A stretch of DNA of 64,000 nt, taken from positions 1 to 64,000 of the forward strand of contig CATLBN010000005.1 of assembly GCA_949878885.1 (NCBI GenBank), written 5' to 3'. The position numbers were made by a program, and so were the translations under genes. This DNA is from an uncultured Clostridia bacterium. Its GTDB lineage: Bacteria; Bacillota; Clostridia; Christensenellales; Borkfalkiaceae. The notes under the pieces were generated by a model, which did no database searches, had not been told where the DNA came from, and was given only the letters and a program-made list of their open reading frames with translations. Each line of letters opens with the position of its first letter. Position 1 is the stretch's first letter. Positions 1 to 8,923 of this stretch are shown here, piece after piece.

Positions 1-94
1 CGCTTTTCCGATTCGGTTTCAACTTATCACGATTTTCGTTATATATGCATTTCCACTCCTGAATCATTTCAATAGTTGGCTCTGTTGTAAGCAT
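1..94 (-). CDS. Partial small protein running off the left edge, unknown
   Basis: An open frame begins with ATG at 94 on the minus strand and continues past position 1, giving 31 visible residues that start MLTTEPTIEMIQEW and end with a basic stretch, KLKPNRKS. A GGAG ribosome binding site lies 8 nt before the ATG, and a TTGTGT/TATAAT promoter lies further upstream. I do not recognise the family with confidence. Codon use looks more AT-rich than the neighbouring operons, so it may be an accessory gene. It sits downstream of the hydA terminator and is an independent transcription unit. Confidence 0.55.
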   Translation of the reverse strand, partial: MLTTEPTIEMIQEWKCIYNENRDKLKPNRKS

Positions 95-132
95 ATTAAA
101 ATCTCCGCTAAATTACTGTTTATCGTGCAATC

Positions 133-161
133 ATTATATCACGAAGAACGAAAGAACACAA
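133..161 (-). promoter_or_regulatory. Sigma-A-like promoter of the left-edge gene
   Basis: Read on the minus strand, TTGTGT (156-161) is followed by a 17-nt spacer and a perfect TATAAT (133-138). This is a good -35/-10 pair directed at the ATG at 94. Confidence 0.55.
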
Positions 162-245
162 CCGATTGAATTTTGCGGAATATATAAAACATATCTGTAT
201 CTCACTCGGCTACAAGTAGCCTAGTCTGTCCGCGCAATATAAATA

Positions 246-282
246 TCAAAAAAGGCGCGGCTTCACGCCACGCCTTTTTTTA
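246..282 (-). terminator. Intrinsic terminator after hydA
   Basis: The arms 254-261 and 267-274 form a GC-rich hairpin flanked by A and T tracts. On the minus strand the single imperfect pair becomes a G.U wobble and a run of T follows, so it best serves the hydCBA operon that ends at 350. Confidence 0.8.
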
Positions 283-322
283 CCTGCGGCTTACCTGTTT
301 TTCCCTAAGGGAATTACGGTAA
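277..322. repeat. Diverged intergenic repeat, copy 1
   Basis: This stretch aligns without gaps to 51864-51909 with about 36 of 46 identical bases by eye, including the shared core TTCCCTA and the ends TTACG.TAA. A second block, 107-124, matches 51833-51850 at 17 of 18 bases. Neither is coding. The origin is unknown. Confidence 0.5.
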
Positions 323-349
323 CCCCGCGGTCTTTCATTTATAGCTATA

Positions 350-2065
350 TCAATATTTTTCGCGTTTGCAGTACGAAGTGTGCAAAAGTTTATGCGCTTT
401 ATGTGAATTGGGTTCGCCGAAATATTCCTTGTAAAGCTGTTCTACTGCGGGATTTTCGTGCGAGCGGCGCACGCTCCTGTCTTCGTCGTAATCGTAAAGC
501 GCCTGTGCGCGCAGCGTTTTTAAATCGATATTATTGCGCACTTCGTCGTGCACGTACGGCTGACCGCCGCCGTTTATACAACCTCCGGGACACGCCATAA
601 TTTCTACAAAAGTATAATTTTTTTCTCCGCTTTTAATGCTTTCTATAACTTTGCGCGCATTACCCAAACCGCTTGCCACCGCAACGCTTACTTTTGCTCC
701 GCCTATATTATACTCCGCTTCTTTAACGCCTTCGGTTCCGCGCACTTCTTTAAATTGCAAGGGCGCTCCGCTGCCGCCGAGTTTTACGGCCGCGGTTCTT
801 AAAGCCGCCTCCATAACTCCGCCTGTCGCGCCGAAAATAGCGCCGGCGCCGCTGGCTTCTCCGAACGGCAAATCGTACTCGCCGTCGGAAAGATTAGCAA
901 AGTCTATACCTGCCTCTTTAATCATTTTGGCAAGCTCGCGAGTGGTTAGCGCAGCGTCGGTGTATTCCCCTAATTCTTCGCGCGTAATTTCAAACTTTTT
1001 AGCTGTGCACGGTATCACAGAAACAACGTATAAATTTTCGGGTTTTATTCCGTGTTTTTCGCAGTAATAGGTTTTAAGAAGCGCCGAAAACATTTCCTGA
1101 GGAGATTTGCAGGTTGAAATGTTGGGTAATATTTCGGGATAATAATGTTCTGCAAACTTAATCCAGCCGGGGCAGCAGCTTGTAAACATAGGAGTAACGC
1201 CGCCGTTTTTAAGCCTTGACAGCAATTCGTTAGCCTCCTCCATTATGGTAAGGTCGGCGGTAATATCCATATTAAAACACTTTACGTCGCCGAGCTGCTT
1301 AATAGCTGTAATCATTTTGCCTTCTACATTAGTGCCTACGGGGAATGAAAAAGCTTCTCCCAACGTAGCGCGCACCGAAGGCGCGGTATAAAATACAACT
1401 TGCTTATCGGGGTCTACAATAGCTCCCCAAACGTCTGCAACGGCGGATTTTTCGTACAGAGCGCCCACGGGACAAGCCACTACGCACTGTCCGCAATTAA
1501 CGCAAGGCGTAAACGCAAGCGAAACGTCGTACGGGGAGCCTATGGTTTTTGCATATCCGCGGTTTTTGGGTCCTATAGCGCCGATAGTCTGGTTATCGCA
1601 GGCGGCTACGCAGCGCGTGCACATTATACATTTGGAATTGTCGCGTACAACCGAAGCCGACAAATCGTCTACCGGCTTAATATCGTGGTCGGTGCCGAAC
1701 CTGTCTTCTTCGGCGTTATATTCAAGCGCAAGCTTTTGCAGTTCGCAATTCATTGACCGCACGCAGCTCAAACACTTTTTCTTGTGGGTGGATAAAATCA
1801 GTTCCAACGTGGTTTTACGGGATTTTCTTACTCTGGGAGTGTTTGTGCGCACCTCCATTCCTTCCGAAACGGGATAAGTGCAGGCCGTAACCAACCCCCT
1901 TGCGCCCGTTGCTTCCACAAGGCACATACGGCAGGAACCTACGCACTGCACGTCTTTAAGATAACACAGCGTGGGAATACGCACGTTTGCAAGCTTAGCC
2001 GCGTCTAAAATCGTAGAACCTTCGGGAACGCTTACCGCTATACCGTTTATTTTAAGATTGACCAT
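350..2065 (-). CDS. hydA: [FeFe] hydrogenase catalytic subunit HydA
   Basis: Cytoplasmic catalytic subunit of a trimeric NAD-linked hydrogenase, reversibly producing H2 from electrons passed by HydB. Counting from the ATG at 2065 (571 aa; GAGG site upstream, preferred to the TTG at 2089), the protein has a plant-type [2Fe-2S] domain (cysteines about 34-62), a His-ligated [4Fe-4S] motif near 94-107, a two-cluster ferredoxin domain near 146-200 and the H-cluster domain. The H-cluster motifs are TSCCPGW (about 295), IPCTAKK (about 351) and MACPGGC (about 490). The second motif is normally MPCTAKK, so an Ile replaces a near-invariant Met. There is no C-terminal PAS or rubredoxin extension. It is the last gene of hydCBA, and its start lies 10 nt after the hydB stop. 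Confidence 0.95.
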   Translation of the reverse strand: MVNLKINGIAVSVPEGSTILDAAKLANVRIPTLCYLKDVQCVGSCRMCLVEATGARGLVTACTYPVSEGMEVRTNTPRVRKSRKTTLELILSTHKKKCLSCVRSMNCELQKLALEYNAEEDRFGTDHDIKPVDDLSASVVRDNSKCIMCTRCVAACDNQTIGAIGPKNRGYAKTIGSPYDVSLAFTPCVNCGQCVVACPVGALYEKSAVADVWGAIVDPDKQVVFYTAPSVRATLGEAFSFPVGTNVEGKMITAIKQLGDVKCFNMDITADLTIMEEANELLSRLKNGGVTPMFTSCCPGWIKFAEHYYPEILPNISTCKSPQEMFSALLKTYYCEKHGIKPENLYVVSVIPCTAKKFEITREELGEYTDAALTTRELAKMIKEAGIDFANLSDGEYDLPFGEASGAGAIFGATGGVMEAALRTAAVKLGGSGAPLQFKEVRGTEGVKEAEYNIGGAKVSVAVASGLGNARKVIESIKSGEKNYTFVEIMACPGGCINGGGQPYVHDEVRNNIDLKTLRAQALYDYDEDRSVRRSHENPAVEQLYKEYFGEPNSHKAHKLLHTSYCKREKY

Positions 2066-2075
2066 CTCTATTACC

Positions 2076-3968
2076 TCACTTTTTAACAATAGCGCCGAAT
2101 TTGCAATGCGCTATACACTGTCCGCACTTAATGCAGGCTTTTGTATCAATAACGTGCGCGCTCTTAACTTCGCCCGAAATGGCGTTTGCGGGACAATTAC
2201 GCTTACATAGCGTACAGCCGCGGCACTTATCGGGGTCTATGTAATAATTCAAAAGCGATTTGCAAACTCCGGCAGGGCATTTTTTATCGTAAATATGTTT
2301 AAAGTATTCGTCGCCGAAGTGTTTCATTGTAGAAAGTATGGGATTGGGCGCCGACTGACCCAAAGCGCATAAAGACGAACTTTTCATATGTTCGGCAAGT
2401 TCGGTTACTTTATCAAGGTCTTCGGGTTCTCCCTTACCGTCCGTAATCTTTTTCAAAATATCCAAAAGCCGCTTTGTGCCTATTCGGCAAGCCGTGCATT
2501 TGCCGCAGCTTTCGTCGGCGGTAAATTCAAGATAGAACTTAGCAATATCAACCATACAGGTGTCTTCGTCCATTATAATAAGACCGCCCGAACCCATCAT
2601 AGAACCTATTGCGGTTAAATTGTCAAAATCCATTCCTACGTCTATGTGCGTTGCGGGAATACAGCCGCCGGAAGGTCCTCCCGTCTGCGCCGCTTTAAAG
2701 CGCTTTCCGTTAGGCAGACCCCCTCCTATGTCGTAAATAATGGTTTTAAGCGACGTTCCCATAGGTACTTCCACAAGCCCTACGTTATGTATTTTTCCGC
2801 CTACGGCAAACACCTTGGTACCCTTGCTTTTTTCGGTACCGATAGATGAGAACCAAGCCGAACCTTTTAAAAGTATGGGCGCAACGCTTGCCCAAGTTTC
2901 AACGTTATTCAAAACGGTAGGTTTTTTAAAAACGCCGCACTGCGCCGAAAACGGAGGACGGGGTCTGGGTTCGCCTCTGTGCCCTTCAATACTTGCCATA
3001 AGCGCAGTTTCTTCGCCGCATACAAACGCGCCTGCGCCCAGCCGCACTTGAATATCAAAATTAAATCCGCTGTCCAAAATATTTTTACCGAGCAGACCTA
3101 ATTTGCGCGCCTGCGAAATTGCGATGTTAAGCCTTTCTACCGCTATGGGATATTCGGCGCGCACATAAATATAACCTTCCTGCGCGCCTACGGTATAACC
3201 GGCTATCGTCATTGCTTCAAGCACCGTATGCGGGTCGCCTTCCAAAACCGAACGGTCCATAAACGCGCCGGGGTCGCCCTCGTCCGCGTTGCAGCAAACG
3301 TATTTTATATCGCCTTGGGCTTCCTTGGTAAACTGCCATTTAAGTCCCGTGGGGAACCCAGCGCCGCCTCTGCCGCGCAGACCCGAAGCCTTTATTTCGG
3401 AAATAACTTCGTCCGGCGTCATTGAGGTAAGCACCTTTGCAAGCGCCGCATAGTCGCCCGCCGCAATAGCTTCTTCAATGCTTTCCGCCGCGATTACTCC
3501 GCAGTTTCTTAAAGCTATACGCATTTGATGCTTGTAAAACGGAATTTCCGCAAACGGAATAACGCTGCCGTCTTTATGCACCGTTTCAACGTATAACAGC
3601 TCTTTTACTATACTGCCGCCCTTTACAAGGTGCTTTTCGGCAACGGTTTTTGCGTGTTCGGGAGTCATCTGCGAATAGAAAGCGCCTTCGGGATACACTA
3701 TCATAATAGGTCCCAGCGCACACAGTCCGAAGCAGCCCGTTTTAACTATTAAAACGTCGTTTATGCCTAATTCCGAAAAAGATTTTTCAAGTTGGTTTAT
3801 TACTTCGAGCGAACGTGAAGAAGTGCATCCCGTACCGCCGCAAACAAGCACCTGCTTTCTGTAACCGGTGTTAGCCGCAAGCTTTTCAGCCTGTTCGCGC
3901 ACTATTCTTCTGACGTTGATAAGGTCGGCTTTTTCCGCCGCAATTTTTTCAAGTTGTTTAACAGTCAT
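2076..3968 (-). CDS. hydB: Hydrogenase NADH-binding flavoprotein subunit HydB (NuoF-like)
   Basis: Diaphorase subunit that exchanges electrons between NAD(H) and the iron-sulfur chain to HydA. In trimeric enzymes of this family it is often the bifurcation partner with ferredoxin; bifurcation here is inferred, not shown. The 630 residues contain an N-terminal thioredoxin-like [2Fe-2S] domain (Cys43, 48, 79, 83), the NuoF FMN/NADH domain (GRGGAGFPTG at about 199; NADEGDPGAF at about 228; CGEETAL at about 317), the SLBB region, a [4Fe-4S] motif SCGKCTAC (about 488) with a distal Cys near 534, and a C-terminal two-cluster ferredoxin domain (CRGCTLC at 582; CIKCGQC at 612). A GAGGTGG ribosome binding site supports the start. 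Confidence 0.96.
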   Translation of the reverse strand: MTVKQLEKIAAEKADLINVRRIVREQAEKLAANTGYRKQVLVCGGTGCTSSRSLEVINQLEKSFSELGINDVLIVKTGCFGLCALGPIMIVYPEGAFYSQMTPEHAKTVAEKHLVKGGSIVKELLYVETVHKDGSVIPFAEIPFYKHQMRIALRNCGVIAAESIEEAIAAGDYAALAKVLTSMTPDEVISEIKASGLRGRGGAGFPTGLKWQFTKEAQGDIKYVCCNADEGDPGAFMDRSVLEGDPHTVLEAMTIAGYTVGAQEGYIYVRAEYPIAVERLNIAISQARKLGLLGKNILDSGFNFDIQVRLGAGAFVCGEETALMASIEGHRGEPRPRPPFSAQCGVFKKPTVLNNVETWASVAPILLKGSAWFSSIGTEKSKGTKVFAVGGKIHNVGLVEVPMGTSLKTIIYDIGGGLPNGKRFKAAQTGGPSGGCIPATHIDVGMDFDNLTAIGSMMGSGGLIIMDEDTCMVDIAKFYLEFTADESCGKCTACRIGTKRLLDILKKITDGKGEPEDLDKVTELAEHMKSSSLCALGQSAPNPILSTMKHFGDEYFKHIYDKKCPAGVCKSLLNYYIDPDKCRGCTLCKRNCPANAISGEVKSAHVIDTKACIKCGQCIAHCKFGAIVKK

Positions 3969-3979
3969 TTAATTCCACC

Positions 3980-4468
3980 TCAATCCTGCATATACTTATC
4001 TAAAATTCCCTTTACGTCCGCCGCGGTTACCTTTCCGTAAACCTCGCCGTCTATAATCATAACGGGAGCCAATCCGCAAGCGCCTACGCAGCGGCAGCTT
4101 TCTATAGAAAATTTTTTATCCGGAGTGCACTCGCCGCAGGTAATTCTTAGTTCGTGTTCAACCGCTTCCAAAATTTTATCCGAACCCTTTACGTAACAAG
4201 CCGTACCCAAACAAATACTTATTCTGTGTTTACCTTTCGGCGTAAGCGAAAACTGCGAATAAAAAGTAGCAACTCCGTACACTTCGGCAAGCGGCAGCCC
4301 CAACTCGTCCGCAATAATTGTCTGCACCTCTGCAGGCAAATATCCGTAAATATTCTGAGCCTCGTGCAAAACCGGCATAAGCGCTCCCTTTTCGCTGCGA
4401 TGCTCGTTAATGCAGTCCATTAGCCGATGCATCTGCTCTTTTGTGCCCTCGAATAAAATCTGTGCCAT
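3980..4468 (-). CDS. hydC: Hydrogenase subunit HydC (NuoE-like)
   Basis: Small thioredoxin-fold [2Fe-2S] subunit of the NAD-linked hydrogenase, relaying electrons next to HydB. The 162-residue protein has the family length, and the four cluster cysteines lie in CLGTAC and in SCRCVGACGLAP. It is the first gene of hydCBA, 11 nt before hydB, and starts with an AGGAG ribosome binding site. The promoter with TATAAT at 4530-4535 lies about 60 nt upstream. I looked for a clear Rex operator in the upstream gap and did not find one. Confidence 0.95.
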   Translation of the reverse strand: MAQILFEGTKEQMHRLMDCINEHRSEKGALMPVLHEAQNIYGYLPAEVQTIIADELGLPLAEVYGVATFYSQFSLTPKGKHRISICLGTACYVKGSDKILEAVEHELRITCGECTPDKKFSIESCRCVGACGLAPVMIIDGEVYGKVTAADVKGILDKYMQD

Positions 4469-4529
4469 TTATAACTCCTGATATTTATTTTAAATTTTTA
4501 TAAGTTAATCGATAAATAATTACTGATTT

Positions 4530-4558
4530 ATTATATCACTGCGTTATTAAAAAATAAA
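4530..4558 (-). promoter_or_regulatory. Probable promoter of hydCBA
   Basis: On the minus strand TTTATT (4553-4558), a 17-nt spacer and TATAAT (4530-4535) precede hydC. The -10 is perfect and the -35 weak, which may mean activation or other control. The rest of the 4469-4703 gap is AT-rich apart from the trx terminator. Confidence 0.5.
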
Positions 4559-4653
4559 CTAAAATCGACGCATTGCGACAAAAAATTTATAGAAAATTTT
4601 AACAAAATATATTTCTTTAATTTTAAGTCCGTTACAGTTTATAAAATAAGCAT

Positions 4654-4686
4654 AAACCGCCCGCCGTAACAACGGCGGACGGTTTA
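4654..4686 (-). terminator. Terminator of the hisS-trx transcript
   Basis: A strong GC hairpin with arms about 4656-4666 and 4672-4682 is followed on the minus strand by a T-rich stretch. It lies just after the thioredoxin stop and separates that unit from the hydCBA promoter. Confidence 0.7.
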
Positions 4687-4703
4687 TGTTTGTTTTGATT
4701 TAA

Positions 4704-5018
4704 TTAAAGATTTTCAGAAAAGAATTTGGAAGCTTCCGACGATGAAATATATCCCAACGATTTAGCTGAGGCTTCGCCGTTTTTAAAAATTATTACAAGC
4801 GGTATCGAACTGATTTTATAGCGCGAAGCAATCTCAAAACTTTCTTCAACGTTAATTTTTACAAATACCGCTTTATCGGCAAACTCCTCCGACATTTTGT
4901 CCATTACAGGCGCAAGCATTTTGCAGGGGCCGCACCAGTCGGCGTAAAAATCGCAAACTACGGGTTTATCTCCCTTTATAAGCTCCTCAAATTTTTCTGC
5001 GTTTATATTTTCTACCAT
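4704..5018 (-). CDS. trxA: Thioredoxin
   Basis: Small cytosolic disulfide reductase of 104 residues with the classical active site WCGPC at residues 28-32 and the conserved cis-Pro segment SSIPLVIIF near residue 72. It is a single thioredoxin fold without signal peptide or extra domains. The start codon has an AAGGAG site and overlaps the end of hisS by 7 nt, so it is translationally coupled to hisS. The hydrogenase genes lie just beyond its terminator, but nothing ties this thioredoxin to hydrogenase function. Confidence 0.93.
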   Translation of the reverse strand: MVENINAEKFEELIKGDKPVVCDFYADWCGPCKMLAPVMDKMSEEFADKAVFVKINVEESFEIASRYKISSIPLVIIFKNGEASAKSLGYISSSEASKFFSENL

Positions 5019-6277
5019 AACTGTTTCTCCTTTACCAAGTATGTGTATATATTTTCTAATTTAACCGCCTGAAATTCGCCGGTGCGCATATTTTTAATAT
5101 TTACCGTTTGTGCAACCAACTCGTTTTCTCCTATAACGGTAACAAACCTTGCGCCGGTTTTATCGGCGTATTTAAGCTGGGCTTTAACGCTGCGCTCCAT
5201 ATGGTCTATCTCCGCGCAAATCCCTTTGCCCCTGAGATATGTTGCGATTTCAAATGCTTTTTCACGGCTTTCGCAATCCATTCCGCCTATAAAAATAACA
5301 GGCGAAGGTTCGTCGGGGAACTCGACTTTAGTATTTTCCATAAGCAATAAAAGACGTTCCAAGCCTGCCGCAAAGCCTATTGCGGGCAAAGCCGCGCCGC
5401 CCAATTCTTCCAAAAGATTATCGTATCTTCCGCCGCCGCAAACAGTGCCCTGAGCGCCTATATCTGTTGAAACAAATTCAAAAACTGTTTTTGTATAATA
5501 GTCTAAACCCCGTACTATATTGGGGTTAACGCTGAATTCTACGTTTTGCGCTTTTAAAAACCGCTGAACGCTTTGAAAATGCGTTTTGCATTCTCCGCAC
5601 AGATAATCCGTTATTTTGGGAGCGCCCTCGGCTGTTTTTTTGCAGGCTTCTTCCTTGCAATCCAAAATTCTTAGCGGATTTTTTTCAAATCGGGTTTTAC
5701 AAGCCTGACACATACCGTCCAGCTTGGGAGCAAAATAATTTTTAACCGCTTTATTGTATTCGCCGCGGCATATCCGGCACCCAATCGAATTTATTTGCAG
5801 GTTTACGTTCTTTATTCCAAGCTTGTCCAAAAACGCAGATGCGGCAAATATTACTTCCGCGTCGGTCTGCGGAGAAGCCGAACCGAATACCTCTATACCG
5901 AATTGATGAAATTCTCTCAGCCTGCCGGTCTGCGGTCTTTCATAGCGGAAACAAGGCGTAATATAAAATGTTTTAACGGGCATAGGACTGCTTGCAAGTC
6001 CGTTTTCAATAAACATTCTCGCAATTCCCGCGGTGCCTTCGGGCTTTAAAGTTACGCTTCTTCCGCCCTTATCTTCAAACGTGTACATTTCTTTATTAAC
6101 AACGTCGCTGGTTTCTCCGACGCCGCGCAAAAACAATTCGGTATGCTCAAACACAGGAGTGCGCGCTTCTTTTAAGTTAAACACTTTTGCAACTTCGCGC
6201 GCGGCGTCTTCTATAAAACTCCATTTATAAGATTGCGCAGGCAAAACGTCTTTTGTGCCTTTGGGTATGTTAATCAT
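5012..6277 (-). CDS. hisS: Histidyl-tRNA synthetase
   Basis: Class II aminoacyl-tRNA synthetase charging tRNA-His. The N-terminus IPKGTKDVLP, motif 2 region (FRYERPQTGRLREFHQ near 112-127), the histidine loop RGLDYYTKTVFEF and the motif 3 region (AAGLERLLL) are all present, followed by a C-terminal anticodon-binding domain. The central insertion carries several cysteine pairs (CRIC, CQAC, CGEC), as in many Firmicutes HisRS. The 421-residue length is usual. An AAGGAA site supports the start. It precedes trxA with overlap, and I saw no T-box upstream. Confidence 0.96.
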   Translation of the reverse strand: MINIPKGTKDVLPAQSYKWSFIEDAAREVAKVFNLKEARTPVFEHTELFLRGVGETSDVVNKEMYTFEDKGGRSVTLKPEGTAGIARMFIENGLASSPMPVKTFYITPCFRYERPQTGRLREFHQFGIEVFGSASPQTDAEVIFAASAFLDKLGIKNVNLQINSIGCRICRGEYNKAVKNYFAPKLDGMCQACKTRFEKNPLRILDCKEEACKKTAEGAPKITDYLCGECKTHFQSVQRFLKAQNVEFSVNPNIVRGLDYYTKTVFEFVSTDIGAQGTVCGGGRYDNLLEELGGAALPAIGFAAGLERLLLLMENTKVEFPDEPSPVIFIGGMDCESREKAFEIATYLRGKGICAEIDHMERSVKAQLKYADKTGARFVTVIGENELVAQTVNIKNMRTGEFQAVKLENIYTYLVKEKQLW

Positions 6278-6313
6278 TTCTGTTTCCTTAATTTATATAA
6301 TTTAAATTTAATC

Positions 6314-7567
6314 TTAATCGGTTTCTCCGAAGTAAAGCTTTAAACTTTCCTTTGCGTCGTCGTTGCCGCGCCTTGCCGCAATACGCCAATAATCTTTAGC
6401 CGCGTTTTCATCCTTTTTTACTCCGTTGCCTTCATAATATATTTCTCCGAGTTTATACGCGGCGTCTAATTCCGTATCGCTTGCCTTTTTCAAATACTCA
6501 ACCGCCTTACCTACGTTCTTTTTAACACCTTCTCCGTTAAGATAGCAAAGCCCCAGCGCGTATTGCGAATCGGAGTTATACTCCGCAGCTTTTTTCCAAA
6601 TTTCTATCGCCTTAGCATAGTTTTGCTCCGTGCCCGCGCCGTCGAAATAGCACTTACCCAAAAAATACTGAGCGTAAAGAGAATCGTCCGCGGCTTTTTC
6701 AAAGTATTCGAAAGCCTTATACTTATCGCATAAAACGCCTTCTCCGTTCAAATACATTTCGCCTATTCGGCAAGTTGCAAAACTATATCCGTGTTCTGAA
6801 GCTTTTTTATACCAATTTAAAGCGCTTTCATAATCTTCTTTTATATCGCAATACAAATTGCCCAAAGAACATTCCGCTTCGGCGCTGCCCAGCTGCGCGG
6901 CTTTAAGATAGTATTCCTCTACTTTTTGATAATCGTCTTTAAAACTGTAAATATCGGCAAGTTCGCACATCGACTCGGCGTCGCCCTGCTCGGCAGCCTT
7001 TTTATACCACTCTGCCGCGCCGTCTTTGTCGTCAAAATTGTAATAAAGCAATTCGGCGCACGCTTTCTGTGCGGCTAAGTTGCCCTTTTCCGCAAACGGT
7101 TTAACAATCTGCAATGCAAGGTCATAATTTTTTTCGATTTTAGGCGTGCCGCCGCTAATACCCATACTGTAAATTTTGGAAAGCTCTGCCGCGGCTTCCC
7201 CGTCGCCGCCGTCAACCGCGCGTTTAAGATAGTCGATTGCAAGCGTATTATTTTCGTATTTATAATATAAACCGAGTTCGCGCAGAGCCGGCGCAAAACC
7301 TTTATCAGCCGAAGATGTCATATAAGCAAGCCATTTTTTATAATCCTTTTTATAACCTTCTTCATCTTCAAGACTTTTAGCTATTTCAAAAAGATTATCC
7401 CCGTCAAGGGTATCGCAAAGCCGCGCGGTTTCCTCGTCCGTATCTGTATTTGCCGCGGACTGACCGTTTATACCCAATCCTTTGCTTTTTATAATTTTAA
7501 TAAGCGCAATAACTACAGAAACGGTCATAAATACGCCGAAGATCGTAAAAATATAAGTTATCTCCAT
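6314..7567 (-). CDS. Membrane-anchored Sel1-repeat protein
   Basis: The 417-residue protein starts with one transmembrane helix (about residues 4-26), then has a short linker and roughly nine to ten tandem Sel1-like repeats of about 36 residues, recognisable by the recurring A..LG..Y..G.GV.KD..KA..Y..KAA pattern. Sel1 repeats form alpha solenoids that scaffold protein complexes; the partner here is unknown. A GGGG site precedes the ATG. It sits 27 nt after hslU in the slot where Bacillus subtilis has codY, so the local gene order has been altered. Confidence 0.85.
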   Translation of the reverse strand: MEITYIFTIFGVFMTVSVVIALIKIIKSKGLGINGQSAANTDTDEETARLCDTLDGDNLFEIAKSLEDEEGYKKDYKKWLAYMTSSADKGFAPALRELGLYYKYENNTLAIDYLKRAVDGGDGEAAAELSKIYSMGISGGTPKIEKNYDLALQIVKPFAEKGNLAAQKACAELLYYNFDDKDGAAEWYKKAAEQGDAESMCELADIYSFKDDYQKVEEYYLKAAQLGSAEAECSLGNLYCDIKEDYESALNWYKKASEHGYSFATCRIGEMYLNGEGVLCDKYKAFEYFEKAADDSLYAQYFLGKCYFDGAGTEQNYAKAIEIWKKAAEYNSDSQYALGLCYLNGEGVKKNVGKAVEYLKKASDTELDAAYKLGEIYYEGNGVKKDENAAKDYWRIAARRGNDDAKESLKLYFGETD

Positions 7568-7594
7568 ATAATTACCCCAAATTTAAACGTAAAT

Positions 7595-8908
7595 TTAAAG
7601 CACGTACTTTTTCAAATCGCGGTTTCTTATTATATTTTCAAGGTGTTCTTCAACGTATTTTTTATTTACTTCCACCGTAATTACCGGATAATCGTTGCCG
7701 CCTGCGTTAAAAGAAATATCCTCTAAAAGATATTCCATAACGGTATGCAAGCGTCTTGCGCCTATATCTTCCGAAGTTGTATTTATATCTTCCGAAATTT
7801 CTGCAATAGCTTCTATGGCGTCGTCGGTAAACCGCAAATCTATATTATCCACTTCCAACAGCTTTGCATACTGCGTTGTTATAGCGTTTTGCGGAGTAGT
7901 TAAAATACTTACGAAATCGCTTTTGGTAAGACTTTTAAGTTCTACCTGTATGGGGAACCTTCCTTGAAGTTCGGGTATTAAATCTTCCACTTTTGAAACG
8001 TGGAATGCGCCTGCCGCTATAAAAAGAATATAATCTGTTTTAACGGGACCGTACTTGGTCATTACGGTACATCCCTCTACGATAGGCAAAATATCGCGCT
8101 GAACGCCCTCGCGGGAAACGTCGGCTCCGCCGCGGTTTTCCTTGCCGGCAATTTTGTCTATTTCGTCAATAAAAATTATACCGTCGTTTTCTGCGCGTCT
8201 TATAGCTTCCGCGTTTACCGCGTCGTTGTCTATAAGCTTATCGGCTTCTTCGCTTATAATAAGCTGCTTTGCTTCTTTAACGGAAATTTTGCGTTTCTTT
8301 TTCTTATGCATTCCCATTCCGCTGAATATAGAGCCCAAATCTATGGCTGCGCCGCTTCCGGGAGAAAGTTCCAACGGCTTGGGTACGTCTTCAACTTCTA
8401 TTTCTATAAGCGCGGAATCGTGCTTACCCGTATGAATTTCGTCTACAAGTTTTTGTTCGAAAACTTCCTTGGCGGTTTCTCCGCGCTCGTCTTTTTTCAA
8501 TTCCGCAAGCACCTTTGCAATTCTGCGTTCCGCAACTGCGGTTGCTTTAATACTTACCTCTGCTGTTTTTTCTTCCTTAACAAGCCTTATGGCGCACTCC
8601 GCCAAATCGCGCACCATACTTTCAACGTCGCGCCCTACGTAGCCGACCTCTGTATATTTTGTAGCTTCAACCTTTAAAAACGGCGCTTTAACAAGTTTTG
8701 CAAGCCTGCGCGCAATTTCGGTTTTACCAACGCCCGTAGGTCCCTTCATAATTATATTTTTAGGGGTTATTTCATCTTGCAGCTCCTGCGTAAGCATACT
8801 GCGCCTGTAACGGTTTCTAAGCGCGATGGCAACCGCTTTTTTTGCGTCGTCCTGTCCTATAATATGTTTATTTAATTCGTGAACGATTTGTTTGGGTGTT
8901 AAATCCAT
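7595..8908 (-). CDS. hslU: HslU ATPase subunit of the HslUV protease
   Basis: AAA+ unfoldase that feeds substrates into the HslV peptidase chamber. Of the 437 residues, the Walker A motif GPTGVGKT lies at 56-63, Walker B and sensor region FIDEIDK near 245, and an I-domain insertion (about 105-230) separates them. The GR..GR segment near the second region of homology and the short C-terminal tail ending KKYVL match the family; that tail docks into HslV. It has an AGAGG ribosome binding site and lies 15 nt after hslV, so the two are co-transcribed. Confidence 0.96.
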   Translation of the reverse strand: MDLTPKQIVHELNKHIIGQDDAKKAVAIALRNRYRRSMLTQELQDEITPKNIIMKGPTGVGKTEIARRLAKLVKAPFLKVEATKYTEVGYVGRDVESMVRDLAECAIRLVKEEKTAEVSIKATAVAERRIAKVLAELKKDERGETAKEVFEQKLVDEIHTGKHDSALIEIEVEDVPKPLELSPGSGAAIDLGSIFSGMGMHKKKKRKISVKEAKQLIISEEADKLIDNDAVNAEAIRRAENDGIIFIDEIDKIAGKENRGGADVSREGVQRDILPIVEGCTVMTKYGPVKTDYILFIAAGAFHVSKVEDLIPELQGRFPIQVELKSLTKSDFVSILTTPQNAITTQYAKLLEVDNIDLRFTDDAIEAIAEISEDINTTSEDIGARRLHTVMEYLLEDISFNAGGNDYPVITVEVNKKYVEEHLENIIRNRDLKKYVL

Positions 8909-8923
8909 TTTTCTACCTCTTAC

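Noticed and set aside
4469..4703. Rex operator controlling hydCBA
   Set aside because: No TTGTGA/TCACAA-type palindrome could be found in the gap.
8000..8677. Plus-strand 225-codon open frame over hslU
   Set aside because: It is antisense to hslU, its Phe/Tyr/Cys-rich composition is typical of shadow frames, and it has no family match.
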